64,000 nucleotides of DNA from Cercospora beticola (lineage: Eukaryota > Ascomycota > Dothideomycetes > Mycosphaerellales > Mycosphaerellaceae). Position numbers and translations under genes: made by a program. Positions 34,124 to 44,539 of the stretch are shown here, piece after piece (position 1 is the stretch's first letter; each line of letters begins with the position of its first letter). The DNA is taken from the NCBI RefSeq assembly GCF_033473495.1, contig NC_088940.1, forward strand, positions 2,914,001-2,978,000, written 5' to 3'. The notes under the pieces are model-generated. The model ran no database searches and was not told the origin of the DNA. It saw nothing but the letters and a program-made list of their open reading frames with translations.

Positions 34124-36088
34124 CTACAAGCTAACTTCAGCGAGACGTCGCAAACACACTCGTAGTTCATTCATATCCTTGCAAGTAGCAAAAGTAAAGA
34201 GATCCGATCGAGCAATGATGTACTTGGTGTCATTGCCGAATCGTGTTCCGAAAGCTTCGATCTCATATCCAGGACGTGCTTGTCTGGGCGAAAGTCGTCT
34301 GAGGGGCGTGGGGGCGAACTTGCGTACCGTTGGAGCAGCAAAAGAGCCTATTGACGCTGGTTGGCAGAGACTGGTGCTCACAATCGACATGGAAGCAGCC
34401 GAGAGGACGGCTTTCGGGATCTGGCATTCTGATAGTATGTCCTCGAATGCTTTGCGACTGTAGCCTAGGTCTTGATTCCCGTGTACAAGCGCGATCAGAT
34501 GGAAGGGCGTCTTTTCTGCTCTCAAAATGCTGTCAGACAGGATCTCTCTTCCGTTGATGGAATCGAGATAGATCTGTGGAAGCTTCTGTCCTCCATCGTG
34601 GTCTGGTAGGAAGAAGCCTCCCGCGACTGCCTGCAATCCCGTCCGCTCTGCCGCCTTTTGCGGATCGTATGGTAATTTCAAGCGTAGAAATACGCTCAAG
34701 AGCCATTCAACCCACTGCAGAGCATAGAAGGCGAACGAGACTTTTTGGTTGCAGAGTATGCCGTTCATCTTGGTGAAATTGGCAACAGTCTTGATGCTTT
34801 GAGTTCGCTCAGCAGCCCATGCGCTCAACACCTTCTCTTGCTTAGACGCTGATTTGCTTTTCTGTAAGTTGAGCAAACGGAGCCTCCAGGCCAGTTGGTG
34901 AGCGTCCCGGATACCGCTCGCGATGCCTTGGCCCCCGAAAGGAGGGAACACGTGAGCAGCGTCTCCGATCAAGATGACTCGTCGATGGTACCAGTGATTT
35001 ACGACCTTGTGCGTGAATGTGAAAGGCCTGCATCGTAAGATCTCGATACAGTCACGCGGGAACATAATGTCCCTTCCGAATGATCGGCCGTCAGCGTCTT
35101 GATGACGTGTGATCATGGGCGTCAAATTCTCCCACAAAAGCTCTTCAGCATTCATCGTCGCATCGTCCCATTGATCCTGTCGGAACTCATGTCGCCAAAA
35201 GTGTTGATCGTGGGGTCCGAAACGACCACATGCGACAGGTTTCCCGGGAGGAGAACAGAAATGCCAGCCTTTGGGCCAAAAGAGATCGTACACTTCGTCC
35301 GGTGTCATTCCAATGTTCCAGCCAGGAAAGTCCGGATGCGTTTCGGGGGTCGGAGGGGTGATCTTCAAGTTCGCGGCGACCCAGGTCCCCTCGTATCGGT
35401 AATCAGAATGAATTTGGCGGATTCCTGCTGTGGGCTCTAGGAACTTCTTTCGAACGATTCCTCTCTTGCCATCGGCGCCTACCAGCCAAGCAGCTTCCAC
35501 TTTCTGCTTTGAGCCTTCCGAATCTGTGTATTCTACAGAGACCGACTCATCGTTGTGTCTGATGCTCGTGACTTCACAACTTGTTTTTAGCGTGCAGAGT
35601 TTGCTTGCTTCTATCCGTTTTCGAAGCGCGTGCTCTGTATCAGCGGATCAGCGGTTTCGTTGTTGTACATTCGTGAACACTTCAGATACCTAAACTTGGT
35701 TGGACTTGCAACACGGCTCCTGGCACGGCTTGTGACATGTTACCTGACTTAAGATCCAACTGATGAAACGGCGGGTTGGTAAAAGAGGAGGTATGAAAAT
35801 TGATGTCCAAGAGCTCGTGTCCAATCTTTGGCATATCTGGGCCGAGACCAAACTGGTAGAGGATTCGGACTGCGTCGCCAGCTATGACAACGCCGCGAGG
35901 ATCTTGTTTGATTTCTTTCTCCTTTTCCAGAATGAGACTCTACTCTCAGCTCAGTCAGCTTCACCTCGGAAGAATTTCTTCTGCCATGAGCAAGGATACT
36001 GTACCTGAGCCCCTTGCTGATCCAGTGCAAGACCTAGCGTGAGCCCTGCCCGTCCAGCTCCAACGATCACGACTTGTCCGGCTTCCAT
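34124..36088 (-). CDS. FAD-dependent aromatic hydroxylase (PHBH/phenol hydroxylase fold)
   Basis: Three exons on the minus strand: 36088-36005, 35939-35690 and 35634-34124, with introns of 65 and 55 nt and consistent phase, giving 614 residues. The three flavin-monooxygenase fingerprints are clear: VVIVGAGRAGLTLG at residues 6-19 (GxGxxG), the DG motif VGADGKRGIVRK, and the GD motif LIGDAAHVFPPFGGQG. The ~200-residue tail with LFTFATCKDMNEL matches the thioredoxin-like C-terminal domain of phenol 2-hydroxylase and MhpA-type enzymes. The family adds an ortho hydroxyl to phenolic rings, making catechols. It is the first gene of a putative ring-cleavage cluster: an extradiol dioxygenase lies directly upstream on the same strand. 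The substrate is inferred only as a phenolic compound. Confidence 0.88.
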
Positions 36089-36556
36089 GCTGACTGCAGT
36101 AAATAAGCGTTCACTCCAGGATGAATGTGAATCGTTGCGAAATCCCTACTGGGATGCGCACTTTTCTGCTAGTTGTCTGTTATGATCTAGCATTCGGCCC
36201 TCGGCTTGACGTCCCACACGAGGGCTTTCGATGGTGGGATAGTGGCGTCCGCCATACGACATCTTGCAGACCCACCAGATGAATCACAAGGGACTGAGAG
36301 CCCGACTCAGCTTCGGAGTGTGGGACCATTCTTCTCGGCTGCGGGGTTTAACACTGACAGTGCGGGCAGACGCTGAGGTGATGTGAAGTCGAGTTGAGCA
36401 ACGCGGGACATGATTATCACGCTGGGACCAGACATGTTACGTGTCCGTACGACCGCACGATCCGTCTCGTCATGCACGTGGGAGATCTCGTAGGCTGCGA
36501 GTCACAACTGGTAAATAATTTTCACTGCTGCCAATATGCTACAGTCTATTTGTCCA
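36089..36556. other. Promoter interval of the hydroxylase gene
   Basis: This 468 bp interval between the hydroxylase start and the dioxygenase stop contains an inverted pair of the TGTGGGAC motif (see next entry). No gene. Confidence 0.5.
36211..36326. promoter_or_regulatory. Inverted pair of TGTGGGAC motifs upstream of the hydroxylase
   Basis: GTCCCACAC at 36211-36219 and GTGTGGGAC at 36318-36326 are exact reverse complements, 98 bp apart, and lie 123-239 bases upstream of the hydroxylase ATG. The same 8-mer recurs in the other promoters of this cluster, so I propose a cluster-specific operator. No protein has been shown to bind it. Confidence 0.5.
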
Positions 36557-37666
36557 TCAAATCAATAACAAAGTCCCATCATCTCCAAAATCCGTAGGCA
36601 GCTCTGGTCCCCAAATCGAGAGAGGCCCAATGAACTCACGCCTTGTAGGCGTATTTTCATTGAGCAAATCTCCATCAGCATAGTGCTCAATCTTGAACCC
36701 ACTCGGATCCTGCCAATAATCAAAAGTCTGGCTCCCGAGCACATGCCTTCCAACACCCCACACACTCTTCCATCCCTTCTTAGCCAACCACTGATGTCCA
36801 ATCGACTGCGTGTCAAAATCCTCCACTTCGTACGACGAATGGTGGAGATATGTCTTCTTTGTCTCTGGGGGAGCTCTTTGCATGAAGAAGACGTGGTGAT
36901 CGGAGTACTGCTTGCCCAAGTCCAAGTGCATAAATGTCATCACATCGATGTTTGAGAAGTTCCAGTGGTGTAGGATATCCGAAGGGACGAAATTGAAATT
37001 ATCCGTGTACCATTTCAGTTCTGAGTCAAAGTCGCGGTGCACGTAGCCGAAGTGACCTATCTTGTGAATGAGAGCAGGACCATCGTTGAAGCGTTGGAAT
37101 GTCCCTTTGCGTGGTTTCTCGAACGGTGTGTTTGCAGGTCCCAGCTCTACATGAGTCGCACTAGGAACTCCTTGTGATGCATCGATGGCACGCTCTTGTT
37201 GTCCGAACATAACGTGGAAAAATGTATCGTCTGCGCGGGCGAATGTGACGATTTCACCGCCGCCGGGGGCATTGCCCAAGATCTTGTGCTCAGCTCCAGG
37301 CAATGCTTTTGCTTTCTCAAACTCTTCTCGATTCTGAGCGACGAATGCTGGTCCTCTGAATGCTGGCTTTCCCGATGCAGCTTGTGAAGCAACATAGATA
37401 TATGGATCCTTGCCGTAGCCGCGGAAGTAGATCTTCCCGTCTGCTTTCGCTGCCACAGCAAAGCCAAAGTCGTGGGCGAATTCTTCGAATTGTTTCAAGT
37501 CTGCGAGCTCGAAGTAGACGTGTTCGAGACGTTCGAGCTGGACCTTTGTCGGGTTGTTGACGATTTTAGGGATCAACATGTCGGGAACGATCGCTTCGCG
37601 CACGTTTCGAGGGAGCTTGGAGACGAAGTTGAGCACAAAAGATAGAGCGACGGTATCAACTCCCAT
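36557..37666 (-). CDS. Extradiol ring-cleavage dioxygenase, VOC type
   Basis: A single exon of 369 codons; the ATG at 37666 was chosen because the frame further 5' reads through promoter DNA. The two-domain vicinal-oxygen-chelate fold is complete. The C-terminal domain carries the iron ligands His205 (IGHFGYV), His276 (LHHSSYEVEDF) and Glu327 (GFKIEHY). The catalytic pocket residues His257 (DHHVFF), His308 (GRHVLG) and Tyr317 are also present, with spacings close to those of BphC-type 2,3-dihydroxybiphenyl dioxygenase. The PROSITE-like block ends in DPSGFKIE but has Asp instead of a hydrophobic residue before the Tyr. The enzyme should open a catechol ring next to the hydroxyls with Fe(II) and O2. 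Position between a hydroxylase and a FAH-family gene fits a meta-cleavage route. Confidence 0.88.
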   Translation of the reverse strand: MGVDTVALSFVLNFVSKLPRNVREAIVPDMLIPKIVNNPTKVQLERLEHVYFELADLKQFEEFAHDFGFAVAAKADGKIYFRGYGKDPYIYVASQAASGKPAFRGPAFVAQNREEFEKAKALPGAEHKILGNAPGGGEIVTFARADDTFFHVMFGQQERAIDASQGVPSATHVELGPANTPFEKPRKGTFQRFNDGPALIHKIGHFGYVHRDFDSELKWYTDNFNFVPSDILHHWNFSNIDVMTFMHLDLGKQYSDHHVFFMQRAPPETKKTYLHHSSYEVEDFDTQSIGHQWLAKKGWKSVWGVGRHVLGSQTFDYWQDPSGFKIEHYADGDLLNENTPTRREFIGPLSIWGPELPTDFGDDGTLLLI

Positions 37667-38141
37667 TACTGTGTTTGTGGAGTTCTTGACGCCGTGAGCA
37701 GTGATTGTCTTGTTTCTGTTTCCGCAAAAGGTAGATCGCCATGGAAAATGTGTGGTCTGCAGTAGCACACATGTGTGGGACTGTGTGGGACGCTTGTCCC
37801 ACAAGTTTCTTGAAAGTTGCCCAGCGGAGCGGTCTTCTTCCGCGTCCCTCGAGGTCCAGACAGCTTGAAGGCACCACTTCCCGCTCGTGTGGTAAAGCAC
37901 GCGTTCGAGCGGGCGGGCAGTGCGCCATTGAGGACTCGCCGCGACTGCCGCAATTACCTCGGAGTTATCATTCGCTCTCGCACTGCAGGCAGCTGATTCG
38001 CTCAATGTTCAGGCAGTTCAAATGCCGGCGTCAAGTTCTGTTGTTCTATTCTACGCCATTGAAGGTAGCGGCTCACTGATGTTCCCGCATTAAATCGAAG
38101 TCACAGGCAAAGTACCACCGTCTTAAAAAGACTCCGCTTCA
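37667..38141. other. Promoter interval of the dioxygenase gene
   Basis: This 475 bp interval between the dioxygenase start and the SDR stop holds the TGTGGGAC motif group described separately. An open frame extending the dioxygenase 5' is treated as non-coding because it lacks any family homology. Confidence 0.5.
37773..37803. promoter_or_regulatory. Operator-like cluster: direct repeat plus 20 bp palindrome
   Basis: GTGTGGGAC occurs at 37773-37781 and again at 37783-37791. The second copy forms the perfect palindrome TGTGGGACGCTTGTCCCACA at 37784-37803 (8 bp arms, 4 bp spacer). It lies 107-137 bases upstream of the dioxygenase ATG. A dyad with this geometry suits a dimeric regulator. The same 8-mer is found at four other sites in the cluster. 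Confidence 0.6.
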
Positions 38142-39178
38142 TCAGATTACATTCTTCCTCTTGAGGTTCCCGGAGCGTAGCCTATTCAATCCAAAAGTTC
38201 TATTCCATATAAAAACCTATGGTGAATTACAAAGTCAGTTATGAGCAATCTTGATAGCGGATACGAATAGCTCACCTGAATCCAAAGTGGCAGCCAGGTC
38301 ACAATAAACCACAAAGTCTGTGCTCTTGCACCAGCCCAAATCTCTCTGCTCGGATTGGGCCTCGTCACTCGTTCCACAACAAACCGAGCGTACTCGTCGG
38401 CATGCATGCCATTCCTGTTGCCTTGATTCTTGAGATTTTCAATGTGGCCTCTGATCGGCAAGTAGAGGGATGTCGAAGGTGCCCGAAGACCATTTCGCAG
38501 AATTTTGCTCTGAACGTAGCCCGTGACCACCTCTACCACACGGACACCGAATGGCTCCAATTCCTGTGACGGAAAATCAGTCGATGCGTTCACTCACTGC
38601 CGCTTCTGCAGGCCAATACATACCAGACGCATAGTCTTCGTATACTGACTCAACGCCGCCTTCGATGCGTTATATGGTCCTTGCCAAATCATGGGAACAG
38701 CACGAGTAACACTTCCGATTTGAACAATGACCCCTTTGGCAGCCATCAAAAAGTCCGCGAAAGCCTGGCACATCTGCATGACTGCGATAAGATTGACCTC
38801 GAAGACCTCACGTACTCTCTCCGGTTTGAGATCGAGGGCTGTTGATGCATAATGCACGCCGGCATTATTGACGAGGAAATCTATTCGGCCGTTCGTAAGC
38901 TTCTTGACCTCGTCTTTCAACGCAGTGATGGATTTTGGCTTTTGGACATTCACGAACAGCGGGGTGATGTTCTTGTGCCGGGTTGGCAGTTCTTCGATTG
39001 ATTCGGCATTCCTGACTGTTGCGATGACATTGAAGCCCCTCTGAGCAAATTCCAGGGCAAGTGCTCGACCGATTCCACTGCTGCATCCGGTGATGAGGAC
39101 AGTCTTTTGTCTTGACACAATGTCGGAGCGGAGTGATCTCTTGACGAATCGTTGACGCTGCAACTGAGCATAAGGCAT
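38142..39178 (-). CDS. Classical short-chain dehydrogenase/reductase
   Basis: Minus-strand exons 39178-38624, 38563-38276 and 38216-38142, with introns of 60 and 59 nt and phase 0 at both joins, give 305 residues. The last intron (GTGAGC...CATAG, branch CTGAC) is likely but optional: reading through it would end the protein at 38186. SDR motifs: TVLITGCSSGIG (cofactor), FLVNNAGVHY, IGSVTRAV with the catalytic Ser, and YNASK with Tyr and Lys. The sequence is close in type to AYR1-like ketone reductases. It is divergent from the FAH-family gene with 201 bp between the start codons and shares the TGTGGGAC promoter motif. It may oxidise an alcohol or diol entering or leaving the ring-cleavage route; that is inference. 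Confidence 0.85.
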
Positions 39179-39230
39179 GTGCCATAGCCGCAATATCTGT
39201 GGCGAGATGGGACCAGTCGGGTCTGGGCAG

Positions 39231-39283
39231 GTGTGGGACGCACGGAGAAGGGGAGTGGGACACATGGAGCAGGCGAGTGGGAC
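39231..39283. promoter_or_regulatory. Three GTGGGAC motifs in the SDR/FAH divergent promoter
   Basis: GTGTGGGAC at 39231-39239 and two shorter GTGGGAC copies at 39255-39261 and 39277-39283 lie in the 201 bp between the two divergent start codons. One set could control both genes. Confidence 0.5.
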
Positions 39284-39379
39284 GCGGACAACGACGCTGA
39301 ACATCAGCTTCTGGCTACCGCCGCATCTCGGTTGAATCTAAGCGCAGCGCAGAAGAAGCAATACTTACGACAAAGCATA

Positions 39380-40416
39380 ATGGCCAAATTCGAGGCACTG
39401 ATCAAGTTCCGGTCAGCTGAGGATAGACAGTCCTACTTTGCTCCCATCGAAACAAACAGCAAGAGCGGCATAGTTGAACCACTCAGTATCGGCACTGTGG
39501 TGGCAGCATATAGCTCGATCGAAGATGTACAGACCGGGGCAGCTACTGGAAAACATACCATTGCCAAGGTATTCGTCTTTGGCGTATTTATGCTTCTGGA
39601 AAGGACACTGACTGAAGCTGGATTAGCTGCTTGCCCCACTCCCGTCCACGGAAGTCCCAATTTACTGCGTCGGACTGAATTATCGATCGCACGCTGCAGA
39701 AGCCAAGGTAAGTCTGAATCCAGGGCCATTATTCTGTTGGCAAGTGCTAACCTCGTGACGTTCAGCTCACTGTGCCCAAGTATCCGCCATTGTGGACAAA
39801 GCCTGCAGCATCACTCGCGGATCCTGATGAGGCAATCACAGTAAATGAGTTTTGTGCCACAAGTCTTCTTGACTTTGAAGGCGAGCTCGTGTTTGTGACA
39901 TCGCGAGAGTGCAAGAACATCACGCCAGCGGAAGCGGACAATAACATCCTCGGCTACACTGTCGGCAATGACTTGTCGTGCCGTTTCTTCCAATTACCGA
40001 ACAATAGCGGCGGGCAGTTCTTTTATGCCAAAGCATTCGACAAGTTCGCCCCCATCGGGCCCGTACTCGTCAGCGCAGACACGTACGCCAAGACCGCAGC
40101 AGGCAGGAGACTGCGGACCAAAGTGAATGGCAAGGTTGTGCAAGACGTGGAGCTTGCAACTGACATGATGTTCACGCCAGCACAAGTGCTCAATCATATG
40201 AGCCAAGGTCGGTAACAGCAATTCTTGACCACATGGCGCTGCTAACCAATGGCTCTAGGCACGACTATCCCTGCTGGAACGGCAGTCGTGACAGGGACGG
40301 CAGCCGGGGTGGGCGCATTTCAGAGTCCAAAGTCGTTCCTAGGAAATGGAGACGTTGTCGAAGTATCTGCAGACGGGCTGGGATCGCTGCGGAACACGAT
40401 GAAATTCGCAAAGTGA
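39380..40416 (+). CDS. Fumarylacetoacetate hydrolase-family enzyme
   Basis: Four exons: 39380-39568, 39627-39707, 39766-40207 and 40259-40416, with introns of 58, 58 and 51 nt and consistent phase, giving 289 residues. The third donor is GTCGGT, a weak site, but it alone keeps the conserved TTIPAGTAVVTGTAAGVG in frame. FAH-fold marks: IYCVGLNYRSHAAEA, the metal-binding DFEGELVFV (Glu pair) followed by ILGYTVGNDLSCRFFQ (Asp), the AFDKFAPIGP block, and the C-terminal GDVVEVSADGLGSLRN. Members hydrolyse or decarboxylate beta-diketo acids, including fumarylpyruvate and the products of catechol meta-cleavage (HpaG/MhpD-like). Its place beside an extradiol dioxygenase supports a downstream step in that pathway. 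Confidence 0.9.
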
Positions 40417-40769
40417 GTGGTCTGGCCACACGTACCGAGCGAGCACTAACACCCGAGACGGTCAGACTCGCATGGTGGAGGAGCATCTGGCTCAAAGTTT
40501 TAGGCGTAGGGCTGTACCTGTTCACATGATCGTTATCCTCCTTCTCTCGCTGATGAAACGGTGAACGCCGCTCTACGGCGGGAGTAATGTGGGGTAAGAT
40601 GAGAGTGTAGATGATTCCATTCAGCACGAAAATGTCTGCGCCGCCATGGGTTTGGGTTGTCAGCCAGGGAGGAGGTGTTTGTCCTAATTGACAGGTCATG
40701 GAGCAGATCGGAAGAGCAGAGCAGCAGAGCTGTGGAGCGGGAGCAGACCTCGGCGACGGGGCGCCAAAC
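40417..40769. other. Short intergenic stretch before the transposon
   Basis: GC-normal DNA with no gene. It ends abruptly at the left terminal inverted repeat of the AT-rich element. Confidence 0.4.
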
Positions 40770-40789
40770 CGGCCACCTCGCCACTACGT
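40770..40789 (+). repeat. Left terminal inverted repeat
   Basis: CGGCCACCTCGCCACTACGT, a perfect 20 bp inverted match to 44400-44419. Confidence 0.85.
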
Positions 40790-41515
40790 AAATTCCGCTT
40801 TTGCGTCATCTCAAAATCGTGTAAACAATTACTACAACACGCCTATAATCGCCTATTCTACGCCCTCTAATCGCCGCACGCTCGCAGAATACCTCGCTAT
40901 ACTATTAACTTATTGCTCTATTATAATTTAATTATCTATATAGTATTAGAGAATACTATATATACTATAATCCTCGCCGAACTATATAATAATTACGATA
41001 TTACGATATTACCTCGTACGCTATAATATTTCTTATACTCGTAGAGTATTTATAATAGTACTTATAATATAGCTTAGAATCTTCTAAGTAATCGAGAAGC
41101 TCTAAATATATAGATTAGATATACTTTCTACTTTCTATACTTAATAGATATAGTAGTAGTATATATTCTTAAACTTAATAGCTTCTATATTAGTAAACGA
41201 ATATATCGCTAAATATATATAAAGCTAGGATTTATTAAGAAGTTACTTACTAAATAATATATAGCTATAAAGAAAAAGATTACTTATATATTATCTATTA
41301 AGTTAGATAAGTCTATAGTAGAGTTACTTAGTAAGTAGAATCTATATATATATATAAGAAATAGATTTAATCTAATCGAATAGTTTATACTTCTATAATT
41401 ACTTTCTAATTATAAAGTAATTACTACTAATATATATTATATATAGTAATTATATCTATAGTATAGTAAAGTATCTAAACCTCGAAAGTATTTAGTAGCG
41501 CTTTAAATATATATA

Positions 41516-41610
41516 CTATTATAATTTAAGATTCTATAGATACTATATCTTTCTATTTAATAGTTAGGCTTTAAATAAGTAGTACTTTAAGCTTTAGAAA
41601 TTCTTAGTAG
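41516..41610 (-). repeat. Inverted copy of the 3' part of the 215 bp repeat
   Basis: This ~95 bp segment is the near-exact reverse complement of the last ~95 bases of the 215 bp direct repeats (best match to 43896-43990). It ends three bases before the left direct repeat, forming a hairpin-capable arrangement. Confidence 0.65.
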
Positions 41611-41612
41611 AT

Positions 41613-41827
41613 ATTAAATTTAGAGGTCTAACCTATCTAGATATAGCGGAATAAAGCAAAGTAAAACTCTTTATAATAAGTAGTTAGAAAGGCTTAGGTT
41701 TCTATCTATTATAAGCTTATAAAGAAATACTTTCTACTAAGAATTTCTAAAGCCTAAGATACTACTTACCTAAAGTCTAACTATTAGATAGAGAGATATA
41801 GTATCTATAGAATCTTATATTATAATA
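41613..41827 (+). repeat. 215 bp direct repeat, left copy
   Basis: This begins ATTAAATTTAGAGGTC and ends ATTATAATA. It matches 43775-43989 over its full 215 bp with scattered transitions. The pair brackets about 1.95 kb inside the RIP-mutated element and could be LTRs or other ends of a nested insertion. Confidence 0.75.
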
Positions 41828-43774
41828 CTCTTTCTAATAACTTATCTCTTAATAGCTAGTTACTTTTCTTAGTTTTATCCTCTATTATAGTAAAAGCTTT
41901 TACTTTATTTATATCTCTAAAAGCTAAGACTATACTTCTTATAGGTTCTAGATACTAATAGCTTAATAGTAAGTATCTTTTCTTTTAATATAGAGTATAC
42001 TATCTAGCTTTAAATAACTCTAAGTTATTTATTTTCTTTCTTTCTTATTATTATTTCTATATAGCTCTTATAGTATAAGCTAAATACTCTAATCCTCTCT
42101 CTAGTTTAAGTTATCTAAGTATCTCTACTTCTTTCTTTTTTAGAATAGAAAGGATATTATTAGATAATAAGTATAGTTAGGTATCTATAGTATCTCTAAT
42201 AGATAACTAAGATTTAGATAGGCTACTAAGTAGAACTTAGATTCTATTCTTAGGTTTAACTACTTCTACTATTACTAGCTAGGCTTCTCTTATTTTCTTT
42301 CTAAGTAATAGTAAGCTAGACTATACTTATAATATACTCTATAAACTTATTATTTAAAAGGTAAAGTACTACTATACTAGTTTTCTTCCTAATACTTTAT
42401 TATTCTTATACTTCTTCTTTAGCTCTTACTAGATAGCTTTTACTATCTCTTTCTTTAATACTACTTCTTTATTCTCTTTACTAATATAAAGCTAAATCTA
42501 GTAGATTACTTTATAGTTTACTTTATTACTAAGAGTTTACTTTATTAGTTATTAGAGTAGATATTAAAGTCTTAATAGTTAAGTATAAGTCTTCTCTTTT
42601 AAGGAATATAGCTATCTTTCTAAACTATTATTCTAAGTTCTTCTTAGAGAGTACTAGATATAGCCTCTTTACTAAAGTACTATTTATTTTATCTTATTCC
42701 TATCTTATTTTCTAAAGAGTTAACTTTAAGTATATATATTACTAAGTTTTCTAACTATAGCTAAGAAATAAATTTATTTTATATAGTAAACTAGAACCTA
42801 TATATCTTAGTATTTAGTTCTTACTAGACTTTCTTTATATTAAGTTCTTAGTATATATATAGGTAGAAATTCTCTTATACTAGACTATCTAGTAGAGGAT
42901 TAACTATACTAAGACTCCTCTCTTTTAGCTAAAGCTTCTAGAACTCTATCTTCTAGATAGCTCTAGAATAGATATTATACTCTAGGCCTTATATATAGTA
43001 TATATATTAATAGCTAAAGGAGTATATCTCTCTAGTACTCTCTAGTATAGGAATCTTCTAGTACTACTATATTTATAATAAAGGTAGGTTTATAACTCCT
43101 TTTAATTTTAAATATATTAGTTTATTTAACTAGGCTTCTAGAGTCTAATTATCTAATCCTTCTTTAGATTCTAAAGATAGTAAGAAGTTTAGTTAGTCTC
43201 TAAAGTATTATTAGCTAATAGTAGGTCTCTCTAGAACTTACTTTATAACTATCTTTTTTAAATATAACTTACCTAGTATAAACTAATTCTCTAGTCTTAT
43301 AAAATCTTTCTTTAAATAGATAGTAAGTTCTATTTATATAGCTATCTTTAGAAGACTCTCTCTCTTTCTAATAGCCTAACTACTCTTCTAACTTTATCTT
43401 CTTCTACTTTCTAGTAGTAGAGAAATACTAGACTAACTCCTAGTATTATTAGACTATAACTTTTATTTACTAAGTACCTAGCTTAAGTACTTTATAGAGT
43501 TTATTCTCTATCTTTATATAGCTATATAGTATATCCTTCTACTTAGAACTAATATATATTAGATATCCTATCTATCTATATATACTATTCTTTCTACTAT
43601 CTAGTTTATACTTATAAGACTACTCCTTTTACTTCTAACTCTTTTATAGCTTTAAATTCTACTATTACTTTTAAGTCTCTTACTAGAGTACTTTAACTCT
43701 TACTAGAAGTACTTACTATTATATTCTTTAGCTTCTAGCTTTCTAGCTACGATATAAACCTAGGCTTATAACCT

Positions 43775-43989
43775 ATTAAATTTAGAGGTCTAACCTATCT
43801 AGATATAGTAGAATAAAGTAAAGTAAAACTTCTTAAAATAAATAGTTAGAAAGGTTTAGGTTTCTATCTACTATAAGCCTATAAAGGAATACTTTCTACT
43901 AAGAATTCCTAAAGCTTAAAATACTACTTACTTAAAGCCTAACTATTAAATAGAGAGATATAGTATTTATAGAATTTTAAATTATAATA
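43775..43989 (+). repeat. 215 bp direct repeat, right copy
   Basis: Same length and same ends as the left copy; the differences I see are mostly C/T and A/G transitions, as RIP would leave. Start-to-start distance is 2,162 bp. Confidence 0.75.
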
Positions 43990-44399
43990 GATTTTATATA
44001 TTTAGAAATAGTACTATTATTACTATTAGTCTAATTACTATCCTATAGCTACGTATTATTAATAAGAGCGCTAGATATAGTAGAGAGTATACTATAAAGT
44101 ATTAGTAAAGTTATAAATAATTATAAATAGTAGAAAATAAACTCTATATATAAAACTATAGTACTATTGCTATCGCTATTAGTAGCTATAGTATAGAAGT
44201 AATCGTATACGTATCGCGGAAATAGTCGTAGGTAGTAGTAGTAGCGCTAATATAGATTAGCGACGCTATTATTAAGAGCGTATAATAGCTAGTTACCTAA
44301 TACTATAGCGATTATTATTATTATTATTATAGTAGTTAAATTAGTAGAGGTAGAAGTGCGACAATAGTAACTAAATAAACTGAGAATCAAGCGAAAGTG

Positions 44400-44419
44400 A
44401 CGTAGTGGCGAGGTGGCCG
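44400..44419 (-). repeat. Right terminal inverted repeat
   Basis: ACGTAGTGGCGAGGTGGCCG, the exact reverse complement of the left terminus; it marks the return to normal GC content. Confidence 0.85.
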
Positions 44420-44539
44420 ATATGGGCCTCCTCACTCGGCCGGCTCGCACTCGACGGGGCCGGGAAGGGCCGAGACCAGAGCGGACAACAATCATCGAAT
44501 CGAATCCTACTTCTCTCCACATTCTCGCCCCACTTTCAC

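Larger units (their letters stand above)
40770..44419. mobile_element. RIP-mutated element with 20 bp terminal inverted repeats
   Basis: A 3,650 bp block bounded by CGGCCACCTCGCCACTACGT (40770-40789) and its exact reverse complement (44400-44419), with weaker inverted similarity for ~12 more bases (CGCTT shared). From about 40930 to 44150 the DNA is extremely AT-rich and I see almost no CpA or TpG dinucleotides (one CA near 41656), while CpG still occurs. This is the mark of RIP that turns CpA into TpA. No frame of useful length survives, so the encoded transposase cannot be named. No clear target-site duplication flanks the ends. The ~120 bases next to each terminus are much less mutated. 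Confidence 0.8.

Noticed and set aside
37667..38005. 113-codon N-terminal extension of the dioxygenase frame
   Set aside because: It has no homology to the family, carries the TGTGGGAC palindrome, and the ATG at 37666 gives a normal-length VOC protein.
40705..40717. 13-base exact match to the common sequencing-adapter core AGATCGGAAGAGC
   Set aside because: The match stops after 13 bases and the flanks do not continue as adapter; it sits in ordinary sequence, so it is probably chance, though an assembly check near this transposon border would be cheap.
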